Notes: generated from the sequence alone by a model not told the origin. Positions 8,023-17,935 are shown, counted from the first letter of the stretch. The stretch is DNA of 64,000 nucleotides from Candidatus Eiseniibacteriota bacterium (GCA_020633975.1 JACKCR010000002.1:1426001-1490000), one strand, 5' to 3'. Translations and numbers: made by a program.

Positions 8023-11000
8023 CTAGCGCACGCGGGCGATCCGGTCGACCTTGGTGAGTTCCTTCCCGCCGAGAGTCTTCACCGCGACCTTGTAGAAGTA
8101 GACCCCGTTCGCCACCTGGTCTCCTTCCATGTCGCGGCCGTCCCAATTCAGCGACGCTCCTCCGGCATAAGCAGGCCCGCTTCCGGTCCAGATCTTCCTT
8201 CCGCCGAGAGTGAAGACCGTGACGTCGACCGAGGCAACCAACCCGCTCAACCGGTAAACGAACGCGGTGGAATCAGAGAACGGGTTCGGAATGTTGACGA
8301 CGTACTGGAGTGCGGCCTCGGCATCGGCCGGGAGCAGAGTCACCGACTTGTAGACGAGTTCCTGGTCCCGGTTCGTCACGGCCGCTCGCAACTGGAACTC
8401 TTCGGCTGGCTGCACCGTGAGCGACGCCACCGCCGTCCAGACCCAATCACGATCCGCACCCGCAGTCTCGGGTACGAGCTCGTGGATCTCGATCGGAACA
8501 TCGCCGACGAGTAGCTGGATCTCCTCGGCCGAAACCGGAACCGGCACCGACAACGAGACGCGAAGGCTGTCCCCCGCAAGTGCGATGTCACCGTCGTCGA
8601 GCGGAACGAAGGCGCCTCCCTGGAACCGCTCGAATTCTGCCTCGTAACGGACCGGGAAGACCACGCTCCGAGTTCTTCCGGCGTGGTCCGTCGCACTGAT
8701 CGCGATGTCGTAGTCCTCGGCAGGCACGTCGAGCGACGTCTGGTAGCGCACGAGGGCCCGACGGTCGGTCGGCGCGTAGTCGGGATCCGGCAACACCTGG
8801 TACGTCGAGGTGTCGGCAATCGCCCCCCCTACGCGGACCGCGATGTCGTCCAGCGCCACCTCGTCCCGGAAGCGGATCTCGATCGTGACGTCATCCGAGA
8901 GGACCGAGGCGCGAAGGTCGTGTTCACCGGTCCACGGTTCTCCGTCCACCTCCACGACATCGCTCCGCGGAGGTGCGAGGTCCACGGTCATGGTCGGGTC
9001 TCCTAAGAGAACGTAGGTCGAGACCATCCCTTCCCGAGTTCTGTCGTTCGGTGCCTGCAACCGCGAGTACACCTTGCCGGAGTCGATCATCTCACCGAGC
9101 AGCCAACGAGAACTTCCGTCTGGGCCTGACGGCGGGCTGCCGAACCAGTGCTCGAAGAACGGGACGAGTGGAAGGTCGTTGTCGGGCAACCACTCGTAAG
9201 CGGTGGAAGCGATGCCGGCGACCGCTCCGCGGCCTCGGTCCAGGAAGAGCATCCGCTCCGTCATCGAGTCCCCACGGGTGAACGACTCCTCGGCCGGAGG
9301 AGCGAACTCCGACATGTGGCACCCGAATCCGAAGAAGATGAACGGCTTCCCCTCGTTCTGGAGGAGGGCCGAGTCGTGAATCCCGAGCGCGTCGCTCTCG
9401 AGCCACATCTGTTCATGTCCGGCCTGCGACCGATTGGCGTGTGACTGGACGACCCAGAAGAGGTTGCCCTGATCTAGCTTTGCGCGCAGCAGGCCCGGGA
9501 GTCCTACCACCTCTCGCGCATACGTGGCCGTCCCGAGGCCGCCGATCTCCGGAACCCTGATGATGTCCAGAATCTCTCCGCCATCGGTCAGACGGCAGTG
9601 CTGGTCTTCACAATCGGGAGGCAGGGGATCGTCGATCGGGACACACCGGTCGAGGCAGGCGATCGGATCCAAGTACGCCGCCACGTAGAAACTATCGACC
9701 ACGACGTCAGAGAAGCCTGCTGACCGGATCCTCCGCTCCGCCTCGCGGCATCCGTAGCGAAAGATCGACTCGCCAAACTGCGGCCACTGCCGGTTGAACT
9801 CGTCGCCCCGGAACTCGTAGCCCTGATCGAAGTCCACCCGGCTCGAGAACTCGTCGTCCGCGCTGAGCAGAATCCGGTTCCGCCAAGCCTGCGTCTCCGC
9901 ATACCGGTCGTAGCCGATGATCTTGTCCACCAAGTTCGTCAGCTGATCCTCTTCTCCAGAGAGGCTCCCCACCGGCAGTCGGCCGATGGATGCATCAGGA
10001 TAGGAGTCCATGATGTTCCCCGTGCCCACGAGGTTGTCGACGAAGTAGTGATCGGATGCGACCAGCTGGTAGCCGAGACCGGTGGAGTAGGCATTCGAGT
10101 AGATCGACTGCGTCGGAACGTAGTTCGGCGCACTGGCCGAGTTCGCACCGATCGGATCGAGACTCGCGTCCCCAACGAGGAGCACGAAAGACGGCGGAGT
10201 CTCCCGAGTACGGAACGTGTAGCGGAGGAAGTTCCGAATCGCCTCCGGCCAGACGCGGCCGCCATTGAACTGGTCATAGACATCGCGCACTGAGAGGAAC
10301 TCGACGTCCCAGCCCTGGTCCGTGCGGTGATCGACCCACGGCTGCATCCCGTCGATGAAATCGGGATGCGAGATGACCACCACGTCGGAACTCCGCGGAG
10401 CGGTGATGTCCACACCGGATGTCTTCTCCACTTTCGCCGGCGGCAACAGTGTGGAGATCCTCCCCGCCGCGAACGTGCGCTCCGTGCCGGAGGTGCCGAG
10501 GTCGAGCTGGATGCGGGCCGTCCGATTCGAACCGGTGCCCGAGATCTGGGCCGGAGTGACATCGAGGCGGGACGGCTGGAGCGGATCGGTCACGTCGATC
10601 AACACGAGATCGGTCCCGCCGAACCCGGACAGGTCCCACTGACGCGGGCCGGTCAGGTCGTCCGTGTCGAAGTCGACCCGATCGAAGAGAGCTTTGGGAG
10701 TCCGGCGATACGTCCACTCGAACCAATCGACGTACGCACCGGTCCTTCCGAAATCGCTGTCGATGATGAAGTCGTTGCCTCGTTCGCCGAGCTGGATACC
10801 GGCGAGGTCGGAGCCCTCGAAGTGAAACTCCACGGCGCCCATCTCCCTGGCGATGGTGAGATTCGGGAAGTCGATGGCAACGTTCTCGGTCAGTCCCACC
10901 TTCACCGTGAACAACGGTTGCACGTTCCCCTCCAGCCGGAACACATCCTGGATGAGGAAGTCGACCGCGACCGCGCTCGAATAGCCGGGAAGGTCGAAGA

Positions 11001-12270
11001 GCACCGTGACGGGATCCCGCGTGTCGCCGAACCAGACGTAGTGATCCCGGAGGAGGTTCTCGACTCCGTTGGAGAGCGGGAAGGGAGACTCGTCAGCGGC
11101 CGAGAAGAGGAAGTGGTACTGATCCTCTTCGAAGTGCTTCGTCCACTGGCATGTGGAGACCGAGGTGAGATCGTTCCGGTTCAGCGTCGAGGGCTCGACC
11201 CGCATCCTCGCGCCGCCCTCGTCGAGCACGGTCAGGAAGTACGAGTTGGTCCTCCCGGACCGACGCTCCCACGGCTTCAGATCGAGTCGATCGAACATCA
11301 TCAATCCGTAGAAGACTACGGTGTCTCCCGGACCGAACTCGCCGTCGGCGTCGGCGTCGTGAACGTAGATCGGGACGTCGTTCACGTTCATCGTCGCTTC
11401 GGTGTCGTCCCAGAGCCGCTCCTGCATGGCGACCCGTTCCTTCGGGATCGACCCGAGATCCCACCCCGCCTCGACCAACGACTCGTAGGTGATGCCGTAC
11501 ATGTCGTCACGGTCGACGTCGATCCGGAACTCGGAGGAGACCCCTCCCCGCCGCGCTGCCACGGACGAGGAGAGCGGCTCGGCCCGCGGCGCAAGACGTA
11601 CGAAGTTCGCGGCCTGGTCCCAGTTGAGAACCTCGCGGGAGTAGAGCCGCTCCCACATTTCGTGATCTCGAGGAGCCCTCGCCGCGGCGTCCCGCTCTCC
11701 GACCTGGGGGAAGCGAACGCGAACGGTCATCTCCTTCGCCACGATCAAGCCACCGCGGGTCGGATCCCACTTCACTGGATGGATGCCGACGGTGGCGATG
11801 CGCAGGTGACGCATCTGACCTACCTGGGCGAGCTCTGCCCACTGTGTCGGGCTCGTTCGCGAGAAGAGCTCCCGGTCCGCCAGGTATTGGGTGTCCTGAA
11901 CTGGCATGCCGTTCCCGGAATCGTCGATCGAGAGAGTCGGCACCGGCTGGGGTCGACGGCCCGGCTCGAAGTACGTTTCGATCGACACCACCTCGACGGT
12001 CGGGACGACGCCGGTCGGAACGCCGACAGACACGCCCCGCGCCGGAAGTCCAGGCCCTCCCACCTCACCCGCGTTCGGCCAGCCGGGAATGACGACGGCG
12101 ACATCACCGTTCTCCGGCGTCGGCAAGAACTGCGGCGTGGGAACCGTGACGCGGATCAGGACCTCGTCCTGGGTGGAGCTGAGAAGCTCTATCGTGTCCG
12201 CCTCCGCCCGGACGTCAGGTCCACAGGCCGCAGCAACGAGAACCAGGAAGGCGATCAGGCGGAACTTCAT
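8023..12270 (-). CDS. gingipain-like C25 family cysteine peptidase, surface or secreted
   Basis: 1415 aa from ATG 12270 (GGGAG 9 nt upstream); the ORF runs further 5' without support. Signal sequence residues 1-25 (KFRLIAFLVLVAAACGPDVRA): a type I cut after VRA looks more likely than lipidation. A long pro/beta region precedes the C25-like domain (about 620-1010), which shows FVLLVGDASLD, FWVVQSHANRSQ (candidate catalytic His944) and FFGFGCHMSEF (candidate nucleophile Cys984). Ig-like domains follow (about 1050-1320). The last about 85 residues are a FlgD-like / type IX-secretion-like module (NIPNPFSDSTAF, WDGRDMEGDQVANGVYFYKV). C25 enzymes cut after Arg or Lys in known members; specificity here is unknown. 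Monocistronic, divergent from ubiA. Confidence 0.85.
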   Translation of the reverse strand: MKFRLIAFLVLVAAACGPDVRAEADTIELLSSTQDEVLIRVTVPTPQFLPTPENGDVAVVIPGWPNAGEVGGPGLPARGVSVGVPTGVVPTVEVVSIETYFEPGRRPQPVPTLSIDDSGNGMPVQDTQYLADRELFSRTSPTQWAELAQVGQMRHLRIATVGIHPVKWDPTRGGLIVAKEMTVRVRFPQVGERDAAARAPRDHEMWERLYSREVLNWDQAANFVRLAPRAEPLSSSVAARRGGVSSEFRIDVDRDDMYGITYESLVEAGWDLGSIPKERVAMQERLWDDTEATMNVNDVPIYVHDADADGEFGPGDTVVFYGLMMFDRLDLKPWERRSGRTNSYFLTVLDEGGARMRVEPSTLNRNDLTSVSTCQWTKHFEEDQYHFLFSAADESPFPLSNGVENLLRDHYVWFGDTRDPVTVLFDLPGYSSAVAVDFLIQDVFRLEGNVQPLFTVKVGLTENVAIDFPNLTIAREMGAVEFHFEGSDLAGIQLGERGNDFIIDSDFGRTGAYVDWFEWTYRRTPKALFDRVDFDTDDLTGPRQWDLSGFGGTDLVLIDVTDPLQPSRLDVTPAQISGTGSNRTARIQLDLGTSGTERTFAAGRISTLLPPAKVEKTSGVDITAPRSSDVVVISHPDFIDGMQPWVDHRTDQGWDVEFLSVRDVYDQFNGGRVWPEAIRNFLRYTFRTRETPPSFVLLVGDASLDPIGANSASAPNYVPTQSIYSNAYSTGLGYQLVASDHYFVDNLVGTGNIMDSYPDASIGRLPVGSLSGEEDQLTNLVDKIIGYDRYAETQAWRNRILLSADDEFSSRVDFDQGYEFRGDEFNRQWPQFGESIFRYGCREAERRIRSAGFSDVVVDSFYVAAYLDPIACLDRCVPIDDPLPPDCEDQHCRLTDGGEILDIIRVPEIGGLGTATYAREVVGLPGLLRAKLDQGNLFWVVQSHANRSQAGHEQMWLESDALGIHDSALLQNEGKPFIFFGFGCHMSEFAPPAEESFTRGDSMTERMLFLDRGRGAVAGIASTAYEWLPDNDLPLVPFFEHWFGSPPSGPDGSSRWLLGEMIDSGKVYSRLQAPNDRTREGMVSTYVLLGDPTMTVDLAPPRSDVVEVDGEPWTGEHDLRASVLSDDVTIEIRFRDEVALDDIAVRVGGAIADTSTYQVLPDPDYAPTDRRALVRYQTSLDVPAEDYDIAISATDHAGRTRSVVFPVRYEAEFERFQGGAFVPLDDGDIALAGDSLRVSLSVPVPVSAEEIQLLVGDVPIEIHELVPETAGADRDWVWTAVASLTVQPAEEFQLRAAVTNRDQELVYKSVTLLPADAEAALQYVVNIPNPFSDSTAFVYRLSGLVASVDVTVFTLGGRKIWTGSGPAYAGGASLNWDGRDMEGDQVANGVYFYKVAVKTLGGKELTKVDRIARVR

Positions 12271-12545
12271 TCGTTCTGCTCCCATCCGGGGCGTGCCCGG
12301 TACTCCAAACCTATGTGCGACAGCACACTCGTCGGCCGAGGTTCGCACCCGTGGCGCGAGAGTGTCAAGTTCGAGGGCAGGAGGGGGATGCCCTGTGGTT
12401 TCGCCCATCTGTGGAGACCAGCCTTCTGGGCTGAAGTCGGTACCCGCTTCGCCACATAGGGTTCCGCGGTCGCCGATCCAAAACGCCACCTTTCTGGACC
12501 GAGTGCACTGTGATATTGTTATGCCTTTGCCTTCATAGGATTGCT

Positions 12546-13463
12546 ATGCGCAGGTTGCACCTCTACTGGGAGTTTGCTCGACCGTTCACCCTGATCGCAC
12601 CCGCTCTAGGGATGCTCTCGGGAGGTCTCACTGCGCTCGGCGCTGGCCATCCCGTGCCCGTAACGCCTCTCCGGATCCTCGACATCGCTCTCGGGACCAT
12701 GATGGCCGCGTTCTTGAACGCCGCCTCCAACGCGATCAATCAGATCTACGATCTCGATGTCGACCGCGTGAACAAGCCGGGAAGGCCGATTCCATCCGGC
12801 CGCATGTCGATCCGCGAGGCCGGCTGGGTCACCCTAGTGCTCTATGCGGTCGCGCTCACCCTCGCCGCGCTGGTCGGCCTCGAATGCTTCCTGATCGCAT
12901 CCGCGGCCGCCCTTCTCACCGTCATCTACTCCGTGCCACCGTTCCGCACGAAGGCGAACGCCATTCTCGCGAACCTCACCATCGCCATCCCTCGAGGTGT
13001 ACTCCTCAAGGTGGCCGGTTGGTCGTCGGCCCGGAGCGTGCTCGATGCGCACGGCGAAGCCTGGTTCATCGGGATGATCTTCGGCCTCTTCCTCTTGGGT
13101 GCCTCCACGACGAAGGACTTCGCGGACATGAAGGGCGACGAGGCTGGAGGCTGCATCACCCTCCCGATCAAGTACGGCCCGCGCAAGGCTGCGTGGATGA
13201 TCTCCCCGTTCTTCGTCTTCCCGTTTCTCTTGATTCCGATCGGCGCCTACACCGGGCACCTGACCGGTGTGACCTGGATGCTCTACATCGTCGGATTCGG
13301 ACTCGCAGCCTGGGGTGCCTACACCGTCTCGCTCATCCTGCGAGACCCCGACGAGCTCGCGAGGACCGAGAACCATGTCTCCTGGCGCCACATGTACATG
13401 ATGATGTTTGCGGCCCAGATCGCATTCATGGCCTCCTACCTGCTCAAGTACGCGGGCTTCTAG
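12546..13463 (+). CDS. UbiA-family prenyltransferase
   Basis: 305 aa from ATG 12546 (AGGAT nearby; the ORF could start at 12510). About nine hydrophobic segments. Both Asp-rich motifs of the family are present: NAASNAINQIYDLDVDRVNK with GRPIPSG in loop 2, and KDFADMKGDEAGG in loop 6, which bind Mg2+ and the prenyl diphosphate. UbiA enzymes attach isoprenoid chains to aromatic or lipid acceptors (quinones, hemes, chlorophyll, archaeal-type ether lipids). No quinone or heme genes are adjacent, so the acceptor is undetermined. The next gene starts 2 nt after its stop, and the pair is probably co-transcribed. Confidence 0.88.
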   Translation: MRRLHLYWEFARPFTLIAPALGMLSGGLTALGAGHPVPVTPLRILDIALGTMMAAFLNAASNAINQIYDLDVDRVNKPGRPIPSGRMSIREAGWVTLVLYAVALTLAALVGLECFLIASAAALLTVIYSVPPFRTKANAILANLTIAIPRGVLLKVAGWSSARSVLDAHGEAWFIGMIFGLFLLGASTTKDFADMKGDEAGGCITLPIKYGPRKAAWMISPFFVFPFLLIPIGAYTGHLTGVTWMLYIVGFGLAAWGAYTVSLILRDPDELARTENHVSWRHMYMMMFAAQIAFMASYLLKYAGF

Positions 13464-13464
13464 C

Positions 13465-14184
13465 GTGACAGGACCCAAGGCGTACCTCTTCCTCGCTCTG
13501 GCCGCGGTGCTTGGGACGGCGTTCGTCTTTGCGCGCTCTACCTGGCTCTTGCTGGTCGCACAATCTGCGCTAGCCTACGTCATCCTCTATACGGACCTCC
13601 AGCGAGCGGACCTGGGGGCGGGCTTCCGGCACATGCTCTTCTGGGCGCTCTGCGTCTCGATCGTCACGATTCAGGTGACTCTCCACTTCCCCGATGCGGC
13701 CGGCAGCACGATCCTTCGCGGGGAGATGTATCGGGAGGAGATGTTCCGCTACATCGAGACCGGAATCGGTGCGGAAGGGACGCCCCGGCTCTTCCTCCCC
13801 CAGCACGGCCTCCACTACTCGCTGACTCTCGTGATCTCGACCCTGAGCGGAGGCTTCGGCGGTCTCTTCCTCGGAGCGATCCTGCTCGACTACATGAACT
13901 ACTACGTCGGCTCACTCGTCCGGTTGGGAGAGGTTCCATCGCTCGGCGCACTCGTGGGCTGGCCGATCTGGTCCTACGTCCGGGTCGCGGGGTTCATCGC
14001 AGGCGCGATCACCGTGGCGCACCTCTTCTTCGCGCGGTTCCTACGCAGGACGCGCTGGCGCCCCGACGCGTTCCGCCGCTTTCTCTACGCGAGCGTCGCG
14101 CTCTTCTTGCTCGACATCGTGCTGAAGTGGACCCTGGCCCCGATGTGGCGCCAATGGTTGGAGCGCGCACTCCTCGGGGACTGA
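13465..14184 (+). CDS. polytopic membrane protein, unknown
   Basis: 239 aa from GTG 13465, one nucleotide after the ubiA stop. About six hydrophobic segments: AYLFLALAAVLGTAFVFA, LLLVAQSALAYVILY, FWALCVSIVTIQVTL, a glycine-rich pair around GGFGGLFLGAILLDYMNYYV, VAGFIAGAITVAHLFFA and FLYASVALFLLDIVLKWTL. Between the third and fourth is a soluble stretch rich in charged residues (EMYREEMFRYIETGIGAE). The family is not recognised. Tight coupling to a UbiA enzyme suggests a role in prenyl-lipid handling (inference only). Confidence 0.65.
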   Translation: MTGPKAYLFLALAAVLGTAFVFARSTWLLLVAQSALAYVILYTDLQRADLGAGFRHMLFWALCVSIVTIQVTLHFPDAAGSTILRGEMYREEMFRYIETGIGAEGTPRLFLPQHGLHYSLTLVISTLSGGFGGLFLGAILLDYMNYYVGSLVRLGEVPSLGALVGWPIWSYVRVAGFIAGAITVAHLFFARFLRRTRWRPDAFRRFLYASVALFLLDIVLKWTLAPMWRQWLERALLGD

Positions 14185-14191
14185 CGAGGAC

Positions 14192-15928
14192 TCACTTGCC
14201 GTGCAGATCGATCTTGCGGATCGCGGCGACGTCGATGTGAACCGGATAGGTCTCGCGCGCTTTCGCGAGCATCTCCTTCTCCAACGGCTCGACACGTTCG
14301 TCGACCATCCGGACCTGAAGATCGACGCGAACGTCCTCGAACGGTTCCACCTCGGCCGGAAGGATCTCGATCACCTTTCCGACGGTGAAGGTATCGCCCA
14401 CAGGGATCGGGTCGGAAACATCTCCGAGGCCCAAAGCAAAGAGCACGTGATCGAGGGCTGCCGACTGTCCTTCGGTCATCGGCGGTGTCCCGGAATCGCC
14501 GGTGGCCTGGACGTTGTCCTCCGGACCGAACTGCGCCACGACCTCGGCCATCGGCACTCCGGCACGCATCAACTCGGCGGCCCGAGCCGCAGCCGCTTCC
14601 GTGGTAGCGTTGAAAGCCACGAAGCGACGCGCTTCCGGGGACGTGAACTCGTCCAGCCGACGCTCGTACTCGGCGTAGATCTCGTCCCGATCGGGGATGT
14701 TCGGATTCCTGAGCTGGTTCCGAACCAACTGGCGGCGTTCCACCTCCCTCTCACGCTGGCGAAGTTCGAACAATACCTCGGGAGCTTGATCGAGTCCTCG
14801 GCGATACGCCTCCGCTTGTTCCAACCGCTCGAGCACGAGTTCGCGAACCAACTTCTCGACATCTTCGCTCTTCTCGAACGTCGGCCAAGTCGGAATCGGG
14901 CTGCTCAGCAGTTGGTCGAAGACGAGGAGTGGCTGGACCTTCCCGTCCGGGTCGTACGTCGCGATGACCCTGGATGTGTCCGCCGGAAGGACGGGCGGCC
15001 CGGTCCACGGGATCTGACCACGGCTCAGAAGGTAGCCGTCTTTCTCCTCGGTCGTCGGAGCTTCCATGACGTCCGTGCCACGGACGGCCCCCTGCGTTTT
15101 CTCACGCAGATGGATCGTCATCCATGCGAGCTGAGCAGGGTCGAGCCGGAAGTTCGACCGCTCGAATAGGTCCCGCCGGTACCTCTCGATCGCGGTCGCG
15201 TTCTTTCGCATCGCGATCCCCAGCTCGAGCGTCTCACGCTCTTCCTCCAAGGTACCCCGACTCAGGTTCGGGTCTTCCTCGAGGATCTGGTAGACGGCCC
15301 AGACAGCCCCTCCGGAGATGGGAGCGCTCACCTCTCCCACTGGCGTGGCCCAAACCTCGTCCCGCTCCAATGGGGGCACGTCGGAGTAGGACAGCCAGCC
15401 GAGGTCCCCACCGATCGGCCGCGTCCGCTCGTCCAGAGACACCTGCTGTGCCACTCGGTCGAAGAGCCCGCCTTCCATGACTGCTCTGCGGATCTCGTTC
15501 GCCTTCTGCTGGCTCTCGACGATGATCCGGCGGACGTGTCGGCGCGTACCCTGGCGTGCGTAGGCGGCCGCCAGCTCAGCGTCACTGACCTTTCTGGCAT
15601 CGCCATACTCGATCTCTCTCAGGAGCTCTACCATCCGACGCTCCTTGAAGTCCTGGACCCGATCCAACCGCGAGGGGTCGAGGTCCGCTTCCTTCTCGCG
15701 GAAGAGTTGCTCATAGACGAGCTCTTCCGCCAGGCTCTCGGCGTAGCGCATCCGACCCGCAACGTCACGTAGGAGGGACGTGTCCGCGGCTGCTTCCTGA
15801 CGGAAGAGGTAGCGGAATTCGTCTGCGTGGATCGCCTCGTCACCGACGGTGATTACAACAGGGTTGGATTCTCTACCGCAGGCAAGGAGCACCACCGTCA
15901 GGGCCAGGGCCACCCACATCCGTCTCAT
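14192..15928 (-). CDS. PpiC/parvulin-type peptidyl-prolyl isomerase lipoprotein
   Basis: 578 aa from ATG 15928 (AGGAG 5 nt upstream; ATG 15931 directly precedes it). A signal sequence ends VVLLACGRE, a good lipobox. An N-terminal SurA/PrsA-like chaperone region (VVITVGDEAIHADEFRYLF) is followed by a parvulin domain around residues 120-220 (RRHVRRIIVESQQKANEIRR, GGLFDRVAQQVSLDERTRPI, GGDLGWLS). A second helical region contains another parvulin-like stretch near 430-540 (EARRFVAFNATTEAAAARAA, MAEVVAQFG). Likely periplasmic folding of envelope or secreted proteins, which suits the many exported proteins here. It converges with the membrane-protein gene (7 nt between ends). Confidence 0.85.
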   Translation of the reverse strand: MRRMWVALALTVVLLACGRESNPVVITVGDEAIHADEFRYLFRQEAAADTSLLRDVAGRMRYAESLAEELVYEQLFREKEADLDPSRLDRVQDFKERRMVELLREIEYGDARKVSDAELAAAYARQGTRRHVRRIIVESQQKANEIRRAVMEGGLFDRVAQQVSLDERTRPIGGDLGWLSYSDVPPLERDEVWATPVGEVSAPISGGAVWAVYQILEEDPNLSRGTLEEERETLELGIAMRKNATAIERYRRDLFERSNFRLDPAQLAWMTIHLREKTQGAVRGTDVMEAPTTEEKDGYLLSRGQIPWTGPPVLPADTSRVIATYDPDGKVQPLLVFDQLLSSPIPTWPTFEKSEDVEKLVRELVLERLEQAEAYRRGLDQAPEVLFELRQREREVERRQLVRNQLRNPNIPDRDEIYAEYERRLDEFTSPEARRFVAFNATTEAAAARAAELMRAGVPMAEVVAQFGPEDNVQATGDSGTPPMTEGQSAALDHVLFALGLGDVSDPIPVGDTFTVGKVIEILPAEVEPFEDVRVDLQVRMVDERVEPLEKEMLAKARETYPVHIDVAAIRKIDLHGK

Positions 15929-16124
15929 CATCTCTCCTCTCACGTTCTCGCATCTCGCCGTCCGTCGAAAGGGCCCACTAGGGGCCGGACGCGGCCCGTG
16001 GTACGCTCGCAGTTCGGACCCGGAAGCTATGAGCATATCGCAGCTAGGGACCGGGTCAAGAAACGGACTCTAAGCGCCGTAACGCTAAGAACAAACGTCG
16101 ATTCTGCCTGGCCGAGGCCCATGG

Positions 16125-16922
16125 GTGCACGGCCTGCGCCGAAACGGGCATGAACCGAGGATCCACCCTTTGACCGCGACCGGACGAGAGAGCCTCTCCA
16201 TCTTCTTCCCCGCCTACAATGACTGGGGAACGATCGCCACCATGGTGGCCGTGGCTCACCGCACGGCCCGGGAGCTGACGGACGATTTCGAGGTGATCGT
16301 GGTCAACGATGCCTCTCCCGACCACGTACAGGACGTCCTCGAGGAGTTGCGCGGGCTCTACCCGGACACCCTCCGTGTGGTGGTGCACCCCCAGAATCGA
16401 GGGTACGGCGGGGCGCTCAAGAGCGGGTTCGCGGCCGCGACCAAGGACTGGGTGTTTTATACGGACGGCGACGCTCAGTACGACGTCCGCGAGCTGGCGC
16501 TCCTCTGGGCCCAGCGCGAGGGCGTCGACCTGGTCAACGGGTTCAAGATCCGGCGATCCGATCCGGTCCACCGGATCCTGGTCGGGAAGGCCTACCACTA
16601 CTTCACCCGTACGATCTTTCGGCTCCCGGTCAAGGACGTGGACTGTGACTTCCGGCTCATCCGCCGCACCGTGTTCGATCGGGTGCGGCTCGAGTACGAC
16701 TCCGGTCTCATCTGTGTGGAACTCATGACACGGATCCACCGGGCTGGGTTCCGTATCGCCCAGGTTCCGGTCCATCATTTCCACCGGATGCACGGGGCGT
16801 CCCAGTTCTTCAACTTCCCACGCGTCACCCGGGTGCTCTTCGGCATGCTCGGATTCTGGTGGCGGGTGTTCGTCACGGAGCGCAGCCAGTTCGCAGCGCG
16901 CGGCGAGGAGTCCTCGACATGA
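16125..16922 (+). CDS. GT2 family glycosyltransferase (polyprenyl-phosphate sugar synthase-like)
   Basis: 265 aa from GTG 16125; TTG 16170, with GAGG about 9 nt upstream, is an equally plausible start and would begin just before SLSIFFPAYND. GT-A fold: FEVIVVNDASPDHVQDVLEE, RVVVHPQNRGYGGALKSGFA, and the metal-binding DGD in FYTDGDAQYD. The C-terminal part (DCDFRLIRRTVFDRV, MHGASQFFNFPRV) matches dolichyl/undecaprenyl-phosphate sugar synthases (DPM1/GtrB/ArnC-like), but no C-terminal membrane pair follows. It probably charges a polyprenyl phosphate with a sugar for the GT-C enzymes downstream. First gene of the glycosylation operon; its stop overlaps the next start (ATGA). Confidence 0.85.
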   Translation: MHGLRRNGHEPRIHPLTATGRESLSIFFPAYNDWGTIATMVAVAHRTARELTDDFEVIVVNDASPDHVQDVLEELRGLYPDTLRVVVHPQNRGYGGALKSGFAAATKDWVFYTDGDAQYDVRELALLWAQREGVDLVNGFKIRRSDPVHRILVGKAYHYFTRTIFRLPVKDVDCDFRLIRRTVFDRVRLEYDSGLICVELMTRIHRAGFRIAQVPVHHFHRMHGASQFFNFPRVTRVLFGMLGFWWRVFVTERSQFAARGEESST

Positions 16923-17935
16923 CCGCACCGGTGGAAGACGCTGCGCTCTCGGAGGCGTTCCAAGGAAGGAAGGTGCTGGTCACGGGCGGCCTCGGCTTCC
17001 TCGGCTCGAGCCTCGCCCACCGGCTGGTGGCTGTCGGAGCGGAAGTCACGCTCGTCGACTCACTCATCCCCGAGTACGGGGGCAACCTCGAGAACATCCG
17101 TGGGATCGAAGACCGGGTCCACGTCAACATCGCCGACGTCCGCGACCCCCACTCGATGAAGTACCTCGTCCAGGGTCAACAGTATCTCTTCAACCTGGCC
17201 GGCCAGGTGAGCCACATCGATTCGATGCGGGACCCGTTCACCGACCTCGAGATCAACTGCCGCGCTCAGCTCTCGATTCTGGAAGCGTGCCGACTGAACA
17301 ATCCGGAGATCCGGATCGTCTTCGCCGGAACGAGGCAGCAGTACGGACGGCCCGACTACCTCCCGGTGGACGAGAAGCACCTCAGCCGCCCCGTCGACGT
17401 GAACGGCATCAACAAGATGGCCGGTGAGTGGTACCACATCCTCTACGCGAACACGTACGACATCCGGACGACGTCGCTCCGCCTCACGAACACGTACGGT
17501 CCGCGCATGCTGCTGAAGCACAACCGGCAGGGCTTCGTCCCCTGGTTCACGAGGCTCGCGCTCCTCGGCGAGGAGATCCAGATCTTCGGCGACGGAACGC
17601 AGCGGCGTGACTTCAACTACGTCGACGACGTGATCGACGCGCTCCTTCTCGTCGCCCCGGACGAGCGTACCTACGGCGAGATCTACAACCTCGGCGCGGA
17701 CGAGATCGTCTCGCTCCTCGAGTTCACCGAACTGCTGCTCGAGCTCGCCGGCAAGGGGCGCTATCGAATCGTTCCCTTCCCCGAAGAGAGCAAGAAGATC
17801 GACATCGGCGACTACTACGGAAGCTTCGAGAAGATCCGCACGGAGATCGGTTGGTCCCCCAAGGTGACGCTCGAAGAAGGCATCCGCCGCACCCTCGCCT
17901 ACTACCGGGATCGCCTGGAGCCGTACCTCACGTGA
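16919..17935 (+). CDS. extended SDR sugar-nucleotide epimerase/dehydratase, altered catalytic motif
   Basis: 338 aa from ATG 16919, which overlaps the GT2 stop. Rossmann NAD-binding motif GGLGFLGSSLAHRL (about 23-36), IADVRDPHSMKYL, NLAGQVSHIDSMRDP and LRLTNTYGPRM define the extended-SDR family (PF01370) of sugar-nucleotide 4-epimerases, dehydratases and decarboxylases. The usual YxxxK catalytic motif is read here as NGINK: Asn162 replaces Tyr, while Lys166 is kept. Thr138 (FAGTRQQYG) occupies the Ser/Thr position. The enzyme may use another general acid, have an unusual reaction, or be a non-catalytic homologue. Its stop overlaps the next GTG (GTGA). Confidence 0.85.
   Translation: MTAPVEDAALSEAFQGRKVLVTGGLGFLGSSLAHRLVAVGAEVTLVDSLIPEYGGNLENIRGIEDRVHVNIADVRDPHSMKYLVQGQQYLFNLAGQVSHIDSMRDPFTDLEINCRAQLSILEACRLNNPEIRIVFAGTRQQYGRPDYLPVDEKHLSRPVDVNGINKMAGEWYHILYANTYDIRTTSLRLTNTYGPRMLLKHNRQGFVPWFTRLALLGEEIQIFGDGTQRRDFNYVDDVIDALLLVAPDERTYGEIYNLGADEIVSLLEFTELLLELAGKGRYRIVPFPEESKKIDIGDYYGSFEKIRTEIGWSPKVTLEEGIRRTLAYYRDRLEPYLT

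Noticed and set aside
10327-12459. 710-aa plus-strand frame opposite the C25 protease
   Set aside because: Low-complexity, no motif, and exactly antisense to a gene with catalytic signatures. Long antisense frames are expected at this GC content.
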